Positions 47,227 through 59,430 of a stretch of DNA of 64,000 bases are shown here, piece after piece. The notes beneath the pieces were generated by a model that saw only the letters and a list, made by a program, of their open reading frames with translations, searched no databases and was not told the DNA's origin. Where the stretch lies: the NCBI GenBank assembly GCA_035222895.1, contig JAVYIG010007462.1, positions 1 through 64,000 on the forward strand, written 5' to 3'. Each line of letters opens with the position of its first letter. Positions within the stretch are counted from its first letter, which is position 1. The translations under genes and the position numbers were made by a program. The stretch comes from Strongylocentrotus droebachiensis (Eukaryota > Echinodermata > Echinoidea > Camarodonta > Strongylocentrotidae).

Positions 47227-47523
47227 TCTTACAACTATTCTTAGACAATGAACTTACTGTCATCATAGGAGAAGATGAGAGGTGGATTGAATAAGGGAGG
47301 GGAGTGCAAAGCATCATCATCATCATCATCATCATCATCACCATCATCATCATTCTTACAACTATTCTAACTCTAAGACAATGAACTTACTGTCATCATA
47401 GGAGAAGATGAGAGGTGGATCCGTGGGTAGACCATGAAGGCTGATGATACCCAGGAAGAAGACGACCAATGAGAACCAGTGAATGTGACCTGCCGCACAC
47501 GCCAGGAGCGTCGGTGGGAGCAT
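37737..47523 (-). CDS. LYPD6: LYPD6/LYPD6B-like Ly6/uPAR domain protein, GPI-anchored, four coding exons
   Basis: Complement join of 47391-47523, 39812-39910, 38933-39078 and 37737-37922, 564 nt, 187 residues, with all phases consistent. It has a hydrophobic signal segment (about 16-31), then a three-finger Ly6/uPAR domain with 12 cysteines (54, 57, 66, 75, 82, 102, 108, 115, 128, 131, 132, 137) ending in the CCEGxxCN signature. An NSS sequon follows at 144 and a C-terminal hydrophobic tail (about 164-187) fits a GPI-anchor signal. TTPFPDAIKCFTCDS, TKYCYTEH and CISCCEGSKCN closely resemble vertebrate LYPD6/LYPD6B, including the TTP-x-P lead-in. Family knowledge: LYPD6 proteins sit on the outer membrane leaflet and modulate LRP6/Wnt signalling and nicotinic receptors. 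Whether one gene stands for both vertebrate paralogues is inference. The gene converges on CAPN7. Confidence 0.88.
38933..39078 (-). CDS. LYPD6: LYPD6-like exon 3: Ly6 finger 2
   Basis: Residues 79-126, TKYCYTEHHLNSLSGDS to QQFDTK, with four more cysteines. Acceptor cttttgccag, donor AAAG|GTGAGG, phase 0. Confidence 0.88.
39129..39200 (-). mobile_element. SINE 3' tail fragment, Ly6 intron 2
   Basis: (AAT)n then TACTTGTATAGCGCATAT, the reverse complement of the 3' end of tRNA-derived SINEs. Confidence 0.5.
39627..39722 (+). repeat. GAT repeat, Ly6 intron 2
   Basis: Near-perfect GATGATGAT tract about 90 bp from exon 2. Confidence 0.95.
39812..39910 (-). CDS. LYPD6: LYPD6-like exon 2: Ly6 finger 1
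   Basis: Residues 46-77, TPFPDAIKCFTCDSRK to GFCPQ, with the first four Ly6 cysteines. Acceptor ctctttattgcag. The donor CAAG|GTTCGT is weak (T at +3 instead of a purine), but it is the only choice that joins exon 3 in phase. Confidence 0.87.
40772..40957. mobile_element. MITE family M3
   Basis: CGAAGCCGTCTGCACTAGTT at the left and GCAGCGGGGCTTTAAGG at the right. Same body as 13732-13917. Confidence 0.85.
41890..42330. repeat. Three-copy tandem repeat, about 150 bp unit
   Basis: GACTCATAAATCAATATTTTAGAC followed by CAGTCTGATTAATATGCT and GGCAGTAAAA recurs near 41911, 42089 and 42223 with variation. A C run of about 23 sits at 42043-42065. Confidence 0.8.
42578..42877. mobile_element. TIR element, AGGCCTGTC ends (family M6)
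   Basis: TAGGCCTGTC at the left and GACAGGCCTA at the right. The body repeats CCCGCTATTT and its complement several times. Relatives at 60798-61157 and from 63831 to the window end. Confidence 0.8.
43408..43425. repeat. G run after a T run
   Basis: Poly-T (43388-43402) followed closely by poly-G, Ly6 intron 1. Confidence 0.9.
43996..44191. mobile_element. MITE family M3, both ends present
   Basis: TTAAAGCCCCACTGCACTA at the left and GTACAGACAGGCTTTAAA at the right. Confidence 0.88.
46955..47424. repeat. Triplicated exon-1 end and splice donor between CAT arrays
   Basis: GAAGATGAGAGGTGGATTGA and flanks occur near 46986, 47270 and (as GGTGGATCCG) 47404, the last being the real Ly6 exon 1 end. 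Each lies next to TACTGTCATCAT, the complement of the donor. Long (CAT)n arrays (47030-47225 and 47312-47352) separate them. Confidence 0.88.
47391..47523 (-). CDS. LYPD6: LYPD6-like exon 1: start codon and signal peptide
   Basis: ATG at 47523-47521; residues 1-44 plus one base. The hydrophobic core is WFSLVVFFLGIISLHG, followed by GLPTDPPLIFSYDD. Donor GACA|GTAAGT, phase 1, joins the exon-2 acceptor to give YDDTTPFPD. The 3' end of this exon and its donor are repeated twice downstream on the transcript within CAT arrays. Confidence 0.82.
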
Positions 47524-48199
47524 GATGGGAAGGTTTTACCCCCTCGCTGGGTGGGCCGTCAGGTTGTATGGAGGATGGGAAGATTCAGTCTGAGGTATTA
47601 GAAGTCAAAATGAAATATATTTAATTTGATATGAAAATATTAAGTTAAATAGCACCCATGCAAGTTACATTCATAGTCATACAGTGAACATAATTATGAA
47701 AGCAAATCAATTTCAACCATATTTAGAATCCAGGTTGATATCATTTGGCAACCACTGAAAAGCTTGGGATTTAAAGCATATTAAATAATTATCTTTTAAT
47801 AACATTGCATAAGTCTCTGGCAAGCACTATTTACAGTGTAGGAGTGTGAGTTTTGTCAATAAGTTTGCCATATAAATAGGTTGAAAATCATGGATCCAAT
47901 GTTAATAAAATACAACTTTGCAACGTGCTCGATTGATTTTGTAGGAATACAAGGCTAATTACACTGTAAGCTAGACTCACAGTTATATATCTGCCAGTTG
48001 CTTGATGTAATGGAAGCACCTCTACGATGGTGTTGTGACATACATCTTGCCTTGGTAGAAAGTAATTATTCTGTAGCAGTCAATATCTGTATGAAGAAAA
48101 CAAATGCAAGGAGATATTGATTAAATCATGAGGAAAATACAAATTATGTCCTACATGTACATGTATGTATAATGGGACATATATGTTGTGATGAAATGT

Positions 48200-48306
48200 C
48201 TATTGAAATATTAACACACTTGATAGACTGGCCAGAATGCTCCCAAGGGACAAAGTACATGTATTAGGCGCATTATAAATGTGAGCTAGTATTTATTATT
48301 ATTATC
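48200..48306 (+). mobile_element. SINE 3' end fragment
   Basis: AATGCTCCCAAGGGACAAAG and GCGCATTATAAATGTGAGC followed by ATT repeats, like an S2-type tail. Confidence 0.45.
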
Positions 48307-48487
48307 AAAGCCAAAAGGAGCCTCCCACAATATGTGATTTCTTTAGGCAATTTGGCATCATTTACAAAACATGTTTTCAAAAAATAACATGATTCCAAAA
48401 TGTTGAAAATATTTAATTCACTCATGAAATCATAGTAGAGTTAATATAAAAAGGATGTGAAATATTTCATCAAACAACAATCTTCTA

Positions 48488-48690
48488 TTAAAGGTATCGA
48501 CCAGTTTTGGAAACGCCCCCCTCTCAAAAAATGAAATGGAAGCTCTTTAATACTACCAATCATGTGAAAGAATATGTTTTGACTAATACATGATGATACA
48601 AACTTTGCCGGGAAACCGTAAATTAATAAATCAATTAGTAAATTATTATATCCATCCGGCCTGGATAGATATCGCAAATGCACTTCAACA
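48488..48690 (+). mobile_element. Left part of family M1
   Basis: TTAAAGGTATCGACCAGTTT, TGAAATGGAAGCTCTTTAAT and TTTGCCGGGAAACCG match the left half of 62723-63097. Confidence 0.8.
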
Positions 48691-51600
48691 TTGAACATTT
48701 GGGCATATATTTCTGCTTTTTTGCAAATTTAGGTTGAAGCATCGTAACCTCTGAAGGTAATATCTAAACAATATTGAATGGATATTTTGTATCCAAATCC
48801 AAAATGCTTTAAATTAACAGTAGCTGTCAGGTTATGATGTTACTATTAAACATGTTTGAATATTTCATGCTAGTATTATATAAAGCAACCAATGACTTGG
48901 TAAGTTGGTAATTATATTACACTGCATAAACTCGAAATATAATCTTATATAAAACAGCTTTTCAGATTAAATGAAAGGAATGCATGAAAAAACAACGCTG
49001 CCAAAACATCTGAAAGAAGCAACACCTAATTGAGTGTGCATGCACTCTGACAACAACTATCACACGAGGCATATAGTACGACAACATCACAGCATTCAAC
49101 ATCATTGTAAACACACAGACGCAGGTGTACACCAGCATTGAAAAGTCCAACCAGACAGCAATACAGCACTAAGATAATATTCACCGACAATAGTCGCACA
49201 GTGACAACGCAATCCTAATACAACCGCAATCAGACAAGAATAGATTCCATTATGAGTTCTCAGCGTCACATTTGTCGCATCATTCACGGTCCCTTAAACC
49301 CAAATTATTTCCCCTCCTTCCCTCATTATTGGCCTGCGCCACGGGGGTAATTTATGATCGTTGTTATTATCAGGTATTCTTTCGTCACTCAAAAGGGCTC
49401 GTCTTTGTGCCTCAAGGTTGTCGTTTTCCGGCTAATTTAGTACGACCATTGGTTAGGTGTGAAGAAGCATGTCTGCGCGGCTGGTGGGCTGATATATTAC
49501 ACATATCCAATCAAAGTGATAACAGAGAAGTCGTCAGAATAAAAATGCAAACAAATTGCTTTTTTTGCTAAATGGAATTGCCATTTTATATCTTTGTCAC
49601 TATCATGTCACCTATAATTTGAAGGACATCTTGAAATCTACACTAATGTTCACAAAATCATGAGCAAACCCAACTTACAATAAGTGATCAAGAAACTTCA
49701 AGACTACATATTGATGGAATGCGCTGAAAAAGTTGTAGTATAACACTTCCATGGTGGAAACTAAAGATTAAAGACTACTGAAGTTTTAAATCATAAAAAT
49801 TGCCTTCTTCGCCAACTGTAAATCTACTTTCAACGAATACATTTGTAACAATTTTACTTTAAAGATGGTTCCTTCATTGATTTGTCTACAGGTACTGCTT
49901 ATCAATCTACATCATTTACTTATCAGATGCATGATGTTTTTCAGCTTACTCGAGCCATTAGCAACCTCCTTTACATTACATTAATCTCCTTTACATGCAG
50001 GGTCAGTGAGCAAATCACTCCCGCTTTTATCAGCTCACTGGGTTGATAAGGAGGGTTTGTTATTCCAACGATTCAAATCATGTACCATAGATATAAAGAA
50101 TGCTTGACATGCCTGGCTCGGTGCACATCAAGATTGGTATGAATGAATGAAACATGTACAGTACTAGTCATGGATGACATGACCCTCATGTATTCTATGG
50201 CCTACCAAACACAACAGGAGGAAATAGACAGGAACTATGTGCATATACACAGGTACTACATTTTCTTTTGTTCATGTACCTACATGTACATGAACTGGTA
50301 CATGTAGGCTAAGCAACTGTGACAGACTATTGAGACTGCATGATAGCAAAGCATACGATGGGCTCATTTATCATAGATATTCACAATTTTGTGAATATAC
50401 ATACTGAAAATTACACACAATAATACAATTCATGAGAATGACAGCTTATCTATTACTGTCCTTTTAGTCTTGATTCTTTTAATAATGAAATTATGAAGGG
50501 TAATAAAGGTACACAATAACATGTACTACATACATTTGTATTTTAATAGGCCATTTCCCAGCTTTACAAAGTAATTTGTAAGTACCGTATAATGATTGTA
50601 GGCCTACATACTGTACATTTATTTTTATATGAAATTATACATCCATCAACATTTTAGCATATTGATTATTCATGTACATGAACATAAAGACCTACATTGT
50701 AATTGTTTTCTTTTTTGAAAAAGTAACATAAAGTCCACTAATATTATTTGGAACAAAGAAGCATAAGTATAACACACATTATATTCAGACCTACATACAG
50801 CTTATTATCCATAATGAGAGACAGCACAAAAAGCTGAAATCTAGCTCAAGTATCATAAACAGGGACGGAAACTCAGTATGTTTGCTTCCATTACCCTATG
50901 GGTAATTGGACGATCCTTTCTTCCTATTGACTGCTTCAAGCTCACTCTATCCTGCCAAGCTCAGACACGGCGACACATAAATCATCATCAAACAATCGCT
51001 TCATGAGAGAGATATTATTATGTGCACATAACTCGATCATGCACTGTTCAGGTTCGCAATGGCTGAAAACGCAATGTATTGTGATTCTTTTTACGTGTTT
51101 AGCGCAGGATGAACTTCTGAATGGAACGCTTAAATGGGAAAATAAATATTAGTGCATGTAAATACCTTTTTTTAAATTGATGTACTTTGTATTCATCATG
51201 GCATAGTTTCCATGTAATGAACATGTCAATAAAATGGATTTGGGAAAGTAAACTTAGCCAAGTGCTTCTGAACTTCATTTGTTGTTACCTTACATGTAAG
51301 CTTTCAGTACATACAGCACCTGTTTGTTGATCATGAGTTATTAAAATCCCAACATTCATCTCAAAGAAGATCAGGATAGAACATGGATACAGTCTTGTGA
51401 CAGTAGAAATAGTACAGTCAAACCTGTCTATAAGCCACCCAAGGGGAAACGTACATGTATAAAGTGGCCAAAGTAGACAGGTTGCCTTTCGAGACAGGTT
51501 CTACAACACACATTTATCTCTTGAGGAATACAAAGTGCATGGTCAATGTAGACAGGTGGCCTTTTATAGAGAGGTGGCTACTGAGACTGAGAGTAAGACA

Positions 51601-52850
51601 GGTTTGAATGTTTATCCATGGATAGAAGGAGGAAAAGCAATTGAACTTTCTGAAGAGGAAATAGAACCCTTACCTGAATTGTGTCAAAATAAACATGTGA
51701 CAGTCTCCCAAGAATGAAAATTCCAAATGCAATGGAACTTATGATAAAGAACCAGCTGATAAATGCTTGCCACAAAACTGTAGGTACCTTCAGAAGATAG
51801 CTTTCCTTATGTCCTCGCAGGGCAATAATTATTTTACTAATGCTCTCCTCTCCTCTGCCACTGCATTACTCTCACACACAACATAATGTAGCTTCTCTAA
51901 CATGCACATGGCCTATTCACTCACACACTGCCTTTCACATCTAATATAAATCCTGTTCTTACAAAACAGGAGCTGCATGTTGCAAAGATCAAAGAAAATC
52001 CTGCTGAGCACATAACCCTCCCAAGCACAATAAACCCCTAAACCGATAATTCCTCCCCCTCATTGTCCCAAGGAAGTAAATAACTCCTATTGATTTCGCC
52101 CTCATCTTTGTCACCCCAACAAAGACCACAAAGCACCCCTAACCCCATCAAAGGGGCTCTCCTTACCCCTCTATTTAGCATTCATTACCCCTAATCCTTC
52201 TTTGATCTTTAACTCAAGTACTTGAGCTGTTATCTTCAGGTAGTCCCCTTTTGCCCCCATTTTAGCACCTGCCTCTCCCTGCTCAAAGCACCCTATCTTC
52301 AAGTGCTGTTTCTTTGTTTGTTTACTGTTTTGCATGAAGTATAGACTTGAACTAAGGAGCTACTGTCTGCTCTGTTGGCTTAGCTTATTGTTCATATTAT
52401 CTTGGTATCCAAATTGAGTAGACCAACCTGCAAAAGTTGTCTTTTGTCTGGTCTTTAATTAAGTCATCAAAACAGAATCTTGTGAAAGTTTGAGGATCAA
52501 CATATCCTGGTGTTAAATCTAGCTTGCAATTTACAGCTTTCTCAAAATCCTATAGGCCTTTTATTTTTCATTGATATTCATGCAAGGACATGTAATGACA
52601 AATGAAACATATCTTATATGTTTCTAATGTTGCTATCATTAGACAAATTTAATAAATAATTTTGTGTACCTCACTTTTGAATATAAGGCAAAAATAGCAG
52701 TGCTAAAGAAGATCTTGAAAATACCATGATGTCACCCTAAACATATTCATATTTTGTTCACAGAGACTGTTTGATTTTCCTGTTTTGTTAAAATTTAAAC
52801 GAGTATAAGACTGAACTGCCCTTTTATTTTATTATATGGATATCAAACAC

Positions 52851-52874
52851 CTTTTTTTTTGGGGGGGGGGGGGG
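52851..52874. repeat. T run followed by G run
   Basis: Poly-T then poly-G, about 24 bp. Confidence 0.9.
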
Positions 52875-53603
52875 TTACCCTTGAGTTTTAAACATGATTG
52901 ATGGCTCGATCTCCTAATAATTTTTCTAATTGAAAGAAATGAACTATAATCAATGGTCCTGTACTTTAAATTGAAGATGCAAAGTGCACCTTACATGCAG
53001 ACCTACATGTACATGCAGATGATGATGATGATGATGGTGGTATGCCGTTCCTCGGAGCTACAGACACGCTGGTTTCATTATTCAGCATTGCGCCAGGTAA
53101 TATGATGAGACAGATGAGGTACAGGATTACATCCCTCAGGATTATGATGGGGAGATTGCCGGATGCGAGATTGAACACATCTCTCATCTAACATAACATG
53201 ATGGAGTAAATGGTTCCTTGCATGGTGGGGAGCGCATCCTTCCATCGTTATATTCCTTGGTTTGACAGTAACAAAGTGCAAAAGTTTGCAGAGAACACAC
53301 TGTTGGAATCGAAAACTAACAAGTTGGCAAGGAAGAAGACCCCACTTATATTTTTGACAAAGAAAAGAAAATGGCATTGTAGCCAGAATATTCAAGACAC
53401 TGGTTTACTGGCAGTGGGGCATAATAGTTTACAGGAAGCAGAACGGGAGAACAATTTTAGGAAAAACGGACTGGTGGAAAACCCTAGCTAGTAGCTACAC
53501 TCTCAACCTTTTTTAGAAAAAAGAATTAAATGGAGGCAAATTGGGAATTATAGTTTGAAGAAAACACATGGCAACTCCTTTATTAAAGAAGACAAAGCCA
53601 CCT

Positions 53604-53662
53604 AATGATGACGATGATGATGATGATGATAATTGATGATGCTGCTGCTGCTGCTGCTGCAG
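53604..53662. repeat. GAT then CTG trinucleotide repeats
   Basis: A short GAT tract is followed by (GCT)7-type repeat; small and not in any supported exon. Confidence 0.9.
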
Positions 53663-54429
53663 ATGCTGATAATGATAATGGGGTTGAATTGAATGATGAC
53701 TTGTAAGATTATAGACACTGTGGGAAAAGATTATACCTGAAAATAGGCCTACAGTATATACATCTATTACAGAACACAAGGTATTTATGATTTTATATCT
53801 TAAAAAAAAAACATGTATCAAACGAATATCACTGTTCCTAAAGAATCACATACATGTATGATGCATACAGTTGTACCAATTAAGCATGCATCAAACACCT
53901 GTTTCGTAATGGAAAGTTATATATATAAAAGGGTCCGAGGACTTAAAGTTCAAAGAAAACTTTGCAAAGAACATGGTAAATATCTGTGCAGATGTTATAC
54001 TCCAAAGGATGATCTCAACTGATTGAGAAAGTCAAACTGCTCTGTAATCCTTAGGTTCTGGCGAGAGGCATGCCTTCATTGTGAAGCGACCCCTGCTCGT
54101 GTCTGAAGCGAAGATAAAGTCAGTTTATTCCAAGCAAACATTGAACCCTAGTAGCTGGCGATGCAGACAATAGGTAAGATTGAATTGCTTTGATCGAAGC
54201 TCTGTCAAAAAGGCAAGATGGCAGCTCTCTATGCTAACAGAAGAATCGAAAGGAAAATTGAAATGAAGACCTGATCAAGTGCCTCAATCCCTTGCGTCTT
54301 TTTGATAGTAAGCACCTACATGTATTTATTGACTTTCTTTTGTGGACTGGAATTAACTCACAATGTGAATGAGAACAGTGTATTCTGCTGAGAGCCAGAA
54401 GGGCTTTAATTCTTACATTTATCAACTGG

Positions 54430-54594
54430 CAAGGCATTAATCTACATTAGCCACACTCGACCCAGGTGAGGTAAATGGGTACCTGGGAAACTATTCCTTG
54501 AAATGCACTGTGCGCTGATAACGGCTGCAGGAGCTAAAGCAAGGGTAATAATTTCCAAAAAGCTCTTTGGAAGCGCATTGGGACATTATAATGT
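54430..54594 (+). mobile_element. SINE S1, head-truncated
   Basis: GGCAAGGCATTAATCTACAT, GACCCAGGTGAGGTAAATGG and GAAGCGCATTGGGACATTAT; no tRNA head. Confidence 0.8.
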
Positions 54595-54799
54595 AGGACT
54601 GTACATGTATGTGATATCCGCTATACATGAACAGAATATTGAATTGAGCATTAAGTCCTACCGGTATGTGACTCAATCCTACTTTCATTTCTTGGGTCTC
54701 GTCACAAAATGAAAGTGAAATGTAGGCCTAAACGTCTCATCTCCATGGTTAGAGCTAGAAAAATGAAACTAATATACATGTAATTCATAGCTGGCCCCT

Positions 54800-54905
54800 A
54801 ATACCAACCAATAGTTTCTCTTCTTGTATACATGTAAAATCATTGTATGTCATGTATTGCTGTTGGTAAATAAATCAAATCAAAATCAAATCAAATCGAA
54901 TTGGA
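54800..54905 (+). mobile_element. Possible retroposon 3' tail
   Basis: GTATTGCTGTTGGTAAATAAATCAAATCAAA-type ending, typical of non-LTR element tails. Family not identified. Confidence 0.35.
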
Positions 54906-55685
54906 TTGGAGCTATAAAACATCCTTCTGACCCACATTACATCACATCAATGTAGAATAGCTCATAGAATTCATGCTCAGAAACGTCACAAGTGATCTCA
55001 AAGAAATGCAACCACCCCCTTGAGCAAAACGCTTGCAAACTTATTCAAATAGAAATGTACTCTAATAATATTTGAACTTGAGGAACATGCACATGCAAAG
55101 GCACACAAATGCACAATGAGCATACATGAACTTCTGAGCTACCCCCACTATATGCAAGGTACATGCAGTCTAACATCTTTAATAGGGAGAAAAAAAGGTG
55201 TCCGTATTGGCTCATAGGTCTATGTTATCGCATTGTACCTTCTGTTTGGATTGCCTATTTGACGAGTTTACTCCTCAAACAAGTCGCTTTTAAGGTGGTG
55301 CTGATGAATTCCTGGCAGAGGTTTTTACTTCCAATATAATTCCTGAACAGCCAATTGGCAGTGTAATTATTTGCAGATTTGTGCATTATGGCCAATGGCA
55401 TTCAAGCTGTATGCTCGAACCATCCTTCATTTCTCTCCTCCTCCTTCCTCATCATTCAGCTTCCCTACATTACATGTAGGTTTGCATCATGATGAAGTTG
55501 GGTCAAGTTAGGTGTAATTGATAATGTGGTTTTCTATAATAAATGTTTGTATTGAAACTTCCAAGAAAGTGAGCTCATAGATATTCCAGTTCAATTTCAT
55601 TTTGTCACCGTAGGGTAAACATGACTATTATATCAAAAGAAAGTTCAATTCAACTTCTAGATATGAAACAATGCACAGAAGTTAA

Positions 55686-55985
55686 AAAAAAGAAAAAAAA
55701 AGAAAAAAAAAGAAGAAGATATATAAAAAGAAGAGGGGAAACAAAAAAATAAGATGTATTATTAAGATATAAGGTACAGGTAGATAGGTGATGTTGATGA
55801 TGTTGATGTTGTTGATGATGATGATGATGATGATGAATCGATGATTATGATTGCCAAGAAGAGGAGGAGGAGGAGGATCGAGGAGGAGGATCGAGGAGGA
55901 GGAGGATCGAGGAGGAGGAGGAGGAGGAGGAGGAGGAGGAGGAGGAGGAGGAGGAGGAGGAGGAGGAGGAGGAGGAGGAGGAGGA
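55686..55985 (+). repeat. A-rich, GAT and GGA trinucleotide repeats
   Basis: AAAAAG words, then GTTGAT/GATGAT, then a long GGAGGA tract (55861-55985). Frames reading poly-Arg or poly-Pro here are artefacts. Confidence 0.95.
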
Positions 55986-58095
55986 GTGGAATAATGATTA
56001 TGATGATAATGACTGATAGTGCAAATATACCATCTATTCAAGGAGTACAAAATACCCTAATAAAAACCCAAAGTGATATTACGCTTAGCAATACACGCCT
56101 TCAAAACCTGCAACAAGTTTCTTCATCTTCTATAGTTATAGGCCTTACTGTAGCATGCATGTGTCATCCCCTGACATAAAAACTGACATTTGCAATCTCT
56201 TTACAATAAACAGCAGATTGGCAAAGCGATCCCTCAAATTGAAACAAATGAACAATTCATTATACAGGCTCTATTCATTACAAGACAGACTAGACGAATA
56301 AAAACTCACAGTGCATTTGGTTTTGAAGAAGCAATATGCAGTTGTCAATGGAAGCCGTTAAATTTACGGCTAGATTGGGGAAACTGGACAGCTATCATTA
56401 CTCATGGTAATTTGTTGCCATGGAAATGGAGGACTCTAGATTTAACATCTTGGAGGTGTGGGTGTCAATGATGTAGTCTCCCGTAATAGTTCTGTTGTTT
56501 ATGTTGATGATGAAGGTACTCTTTTTCCTACAGTTATTTAATTAATGACAAAATCATTCTTCTATTGAATCCTAACGGATCAATGTTACTTGTTTCCAAA
56601 AAGTGCATTATATTTTTAGTTTATTTTTTGTTGGAAAGTCTTCCTTAAGTCTCACAGAACTGGAGAAAAGTCTGATGATTAAAAAATGTTAAGTATTTAT
56701 ACATACATTTTATCTATTTTATCCCCCCCCCCCCCCCTGTAACAAAGAAGTGAAAATGATGTTTCAGAACAAAAACTAAATATATATCAATACGGTACTT
56801 AGAAGAAAAGGAAATGGTAGAGAGAAAGAGTAAAAAATAATAACATAAAAGTGAGAAATGGCCTATAATAAATTAAAGCTCATTAGCAATATACATGTAT
56901 ACAAGGGGTATCCTGGGTGACAATATGATGAAAAAGAAACTCACATTAGCCTAGGAAAATAAAAGCTGTAAAATGTTCATAATCCCCAAAGGGTAAAAGA
57001 AAGAGGAGTTACCTAACACTTTGGTAGGTTGGTAGGATGACTAGTCTGGATTGTGAGACTATAATATAAATACAAAATGAAGTATGTATCACTATCAGCT
57101 ATTTACAAGTGTATAATTTCAATTCAATCATCGTCAAACTGGTTTGTTATGATGAATGGGGGAGGGGGTGGGGGCATTGATGGGAATGGTGACTCACAGG
57201 TTGTAGCTAGATTAATGATGATGTTACATGTGTCATGGTTGATGGGGTTTTCTCACCCATTCCCGATCTCTCGATGGTCTGGTCTCACTATACCAGCATC
57301 ATATCATCACCTGCCTTTATGGTGGGATGTAGTTTATATGCAGATGACTCACAAATATGCAACACTAGAATTATCAAGTACTGTAGACCTACATAAATAT
57401 CTGACTCTTGCTCTATTGCTCCCCTGTTTCACCTTCTCCCGTTTTCAGCTCATCCTAATACCAATCCATCAATTTATATCTTTGTTTCTTTCTTAAGTTT
57501 TAGTTTTAAATGTTTCTTTCATTTAAAATCATTTATTACACATTTTCTGCACTAACAGTATTTCTTCCTATATATTACTATCTCAATTTCAACATTTCAT
57601 AAGCCTCTTCATTTTAATTCTCCCTTTTCTCCAGGTTAATTTATTTCCTGAAGTACAATATACAACATCTACATATATTAATAATTAATTATATTTACAT
57701 TTGACTAACAGATTTAAAATAAATAGATGCATTCAGACTGGTACGTACCATGCATCATGTACATGTAGGCCAGGCCTGCTTCGCAGCTTACAACATATTC
57801 CAAACTTTCAAAATTCCCTTACAACATGTGGACATGATGCGGGTCCCTAAAGTACAATCCAACGGTGATAAAGAAACATAACCCCCACCTACACGGGTCC
57901 TAGCCTTAAGGTCTCGCAGGATTACCAATCACTTAGCCGCTGCCAACGATCCACGACCGGGCGTCGGAAAATAACCGCCAGGTATCGTCAACAGATTTGA
58001 TGGTATCCAGTGAGTGGGGGCTGTGCGGTCCGTAGCTCGAGGGTCTGGATTTGATAATATTAGCCAGATTGTAATCTGGGATACCGTCTGTTTGG
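55986..58095. other. Unassigned stretch
   Basis: A C run at 56724-56737; otherwise no repeat family or exon recognised. A GC-richer patch at 57840-58090 has no open frame of note. Confidence 0.35.
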
Positions 58096-58149
58096 CACTA
58101 GAAGGGCATCAACTCATTTAATCTAACACAGATTCAATGCCCTTCTAGT
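58096..58149. repeat. Short inverted repeat
   Basis: CTAGAAGGGCAT and ATGCCCTTCTAG about 28 bp apart. Confidence 0.8.
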
Positions 58150-59216
58150 TCTGAATCAATGTTAATATTCTTGGGTGTGCTGGGCTGCTGGAAGGGGCAA
58201 TATGGCACTTAACATAATCGTGTTGAGAGACGGACCAGATATTCAGGGATGAAATGAGCCGAGAAACATGCATGCAACACACAACTCCCCCTACCCTTAC
58301 CTCCCCCCCCCCCCCCTCTCTTTCTCTCTCTCCCATACCACAATGAAATCACTTGAATTACGATACCTACTGAAGTACTAGTAATTCATATGAAATAGTT
58401 TTAAATAACTTTTATTGAAAAAAACTCTGAACATATCTAAATAAGGACCCTCTGAAGAACTGTGAGCTCTTGACCTAGCATCTCACGATGAACTCTCCAC
58501 ATAATTTGTTCACTAGTATGTTCAAAACAAACATTTTATACATTTGTCAGGCAAGCTAAATCAATGAAAAATAAGACATAAAAGTTCATTTTATGACAGT
58601 TCTATTCTCAGACAAATATATTTATATATGTGTGTGTGTATAAGAGATGAATTGATGGAGGAAGAGAAAGTAATAAAGAATATTCACATTCAAAAGACTG
58701 AACAAAATCATGGATAGAAAATGTCAAACAGCTAAGATTTCATTGATTAAATGACTGGAGCCAAAATGAAGAAGAAAAAAAATCAACAATTCTGCAATCA
58801 TAACAAAGTGAAAAACCAATTTAGTACATAAATTCTGTAATCGCAATACCCTGGATAGCCTCAGGAGTTCATCTCATAACCGGGATCAATTTCCTTCCCG
58901 ATAGAAAATTAATTTCCTCCAGGCTCTAGATGAAGCGTTCATAAAAGAAGAAGCAAATGCAATGTAGATGAAATGTAGATGAATGCAATGTAGATGAAGA
59001 ATCTTCATCTTTATCTTATCAAATCATAGCTTGTTTTTCAACTGTCTTCATCACATTTTGCATCTAGTGTTGTGTGGTTATCTTCTTGAAAGATTTTTGG
59101 TTGTTGCCTTTGGGTGATTTCAGTGTCTCTGTCTCCTGCTTCATTTATCCTGTGGAACTATAAAGAATATGAGATGGACTCTATGCAAGAAAAATATTCC
59201 ATTCTCACCCCACACC

Positions 59217-59430
59217 TCTTTCCCTCTCTCTCTCTCAGTCTCACCCCCTCCATTCTCTCTCTCTTTATCTTTCTCTCTCTCCCCCTCCCCCCTCTCATCT
59301 CTTTACCTCTCTCTCTCTCTCTCCATGGGCCAAATCTCTTTCTCAGTCTTTATTACTTTCTCTCCCTCCACCAATCCACCATCTCTTGTGCTCTCTCTCT
59401 CTCACTCTCTCTCTCTCTCTCTCTCTCACT
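59217..59430. repeat. CT-rich microsatellite
   Basis: (TC)n with C-rich and TTT interruptions. Ser/Leu-rich frames through it are artefacts. Confidence 0.95.

Larger units (their letters stand above)
39911..47390 (-). other. Ly6 gene intron 1 (7.5 kb)
   Basis: Bounded by GTAAGT at 47390 and ttgcag at 39911. Contains the repeats listed separately. No further exon-like frame was supported in 39960-41835, 42330-42577, 42880-43990 or 44195-46950. Confidence 0.75.
47524..52960. other. Upstream region of the Ly6 gene
   Basis: No supported exon. Presumably promoter, 5' UTR exons and regulatory DNA. A moderately GC-rich stretch at 49270-49560 and another at 50860-51070 look less repetitive than their surroundings. 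A degenerate ACAGGTNGCCTTT repeat lies at 51420-51600. Confidence 0.35.

Noticed and set aside
46949..47353. Asp-, Met-, Ser- or His-repeat frames
   Set aside because: They are translations of the CAT arrays in the Ly6 intron.
52966..53187. Hydrophobic 73-residue minus-strand frame (LPIIILRDVILYLICLIILPG) as an upstream exon or signal peptide
   Set aside because: It has no convincing donor, runs into GAT repeats, and a separate exon already supplies the Ly6 signal peptide with matching phase.
55841..56050. Poly-Arg and poly-Pro frames
   Set aside because: GGA trinucleotide repeat artefact.
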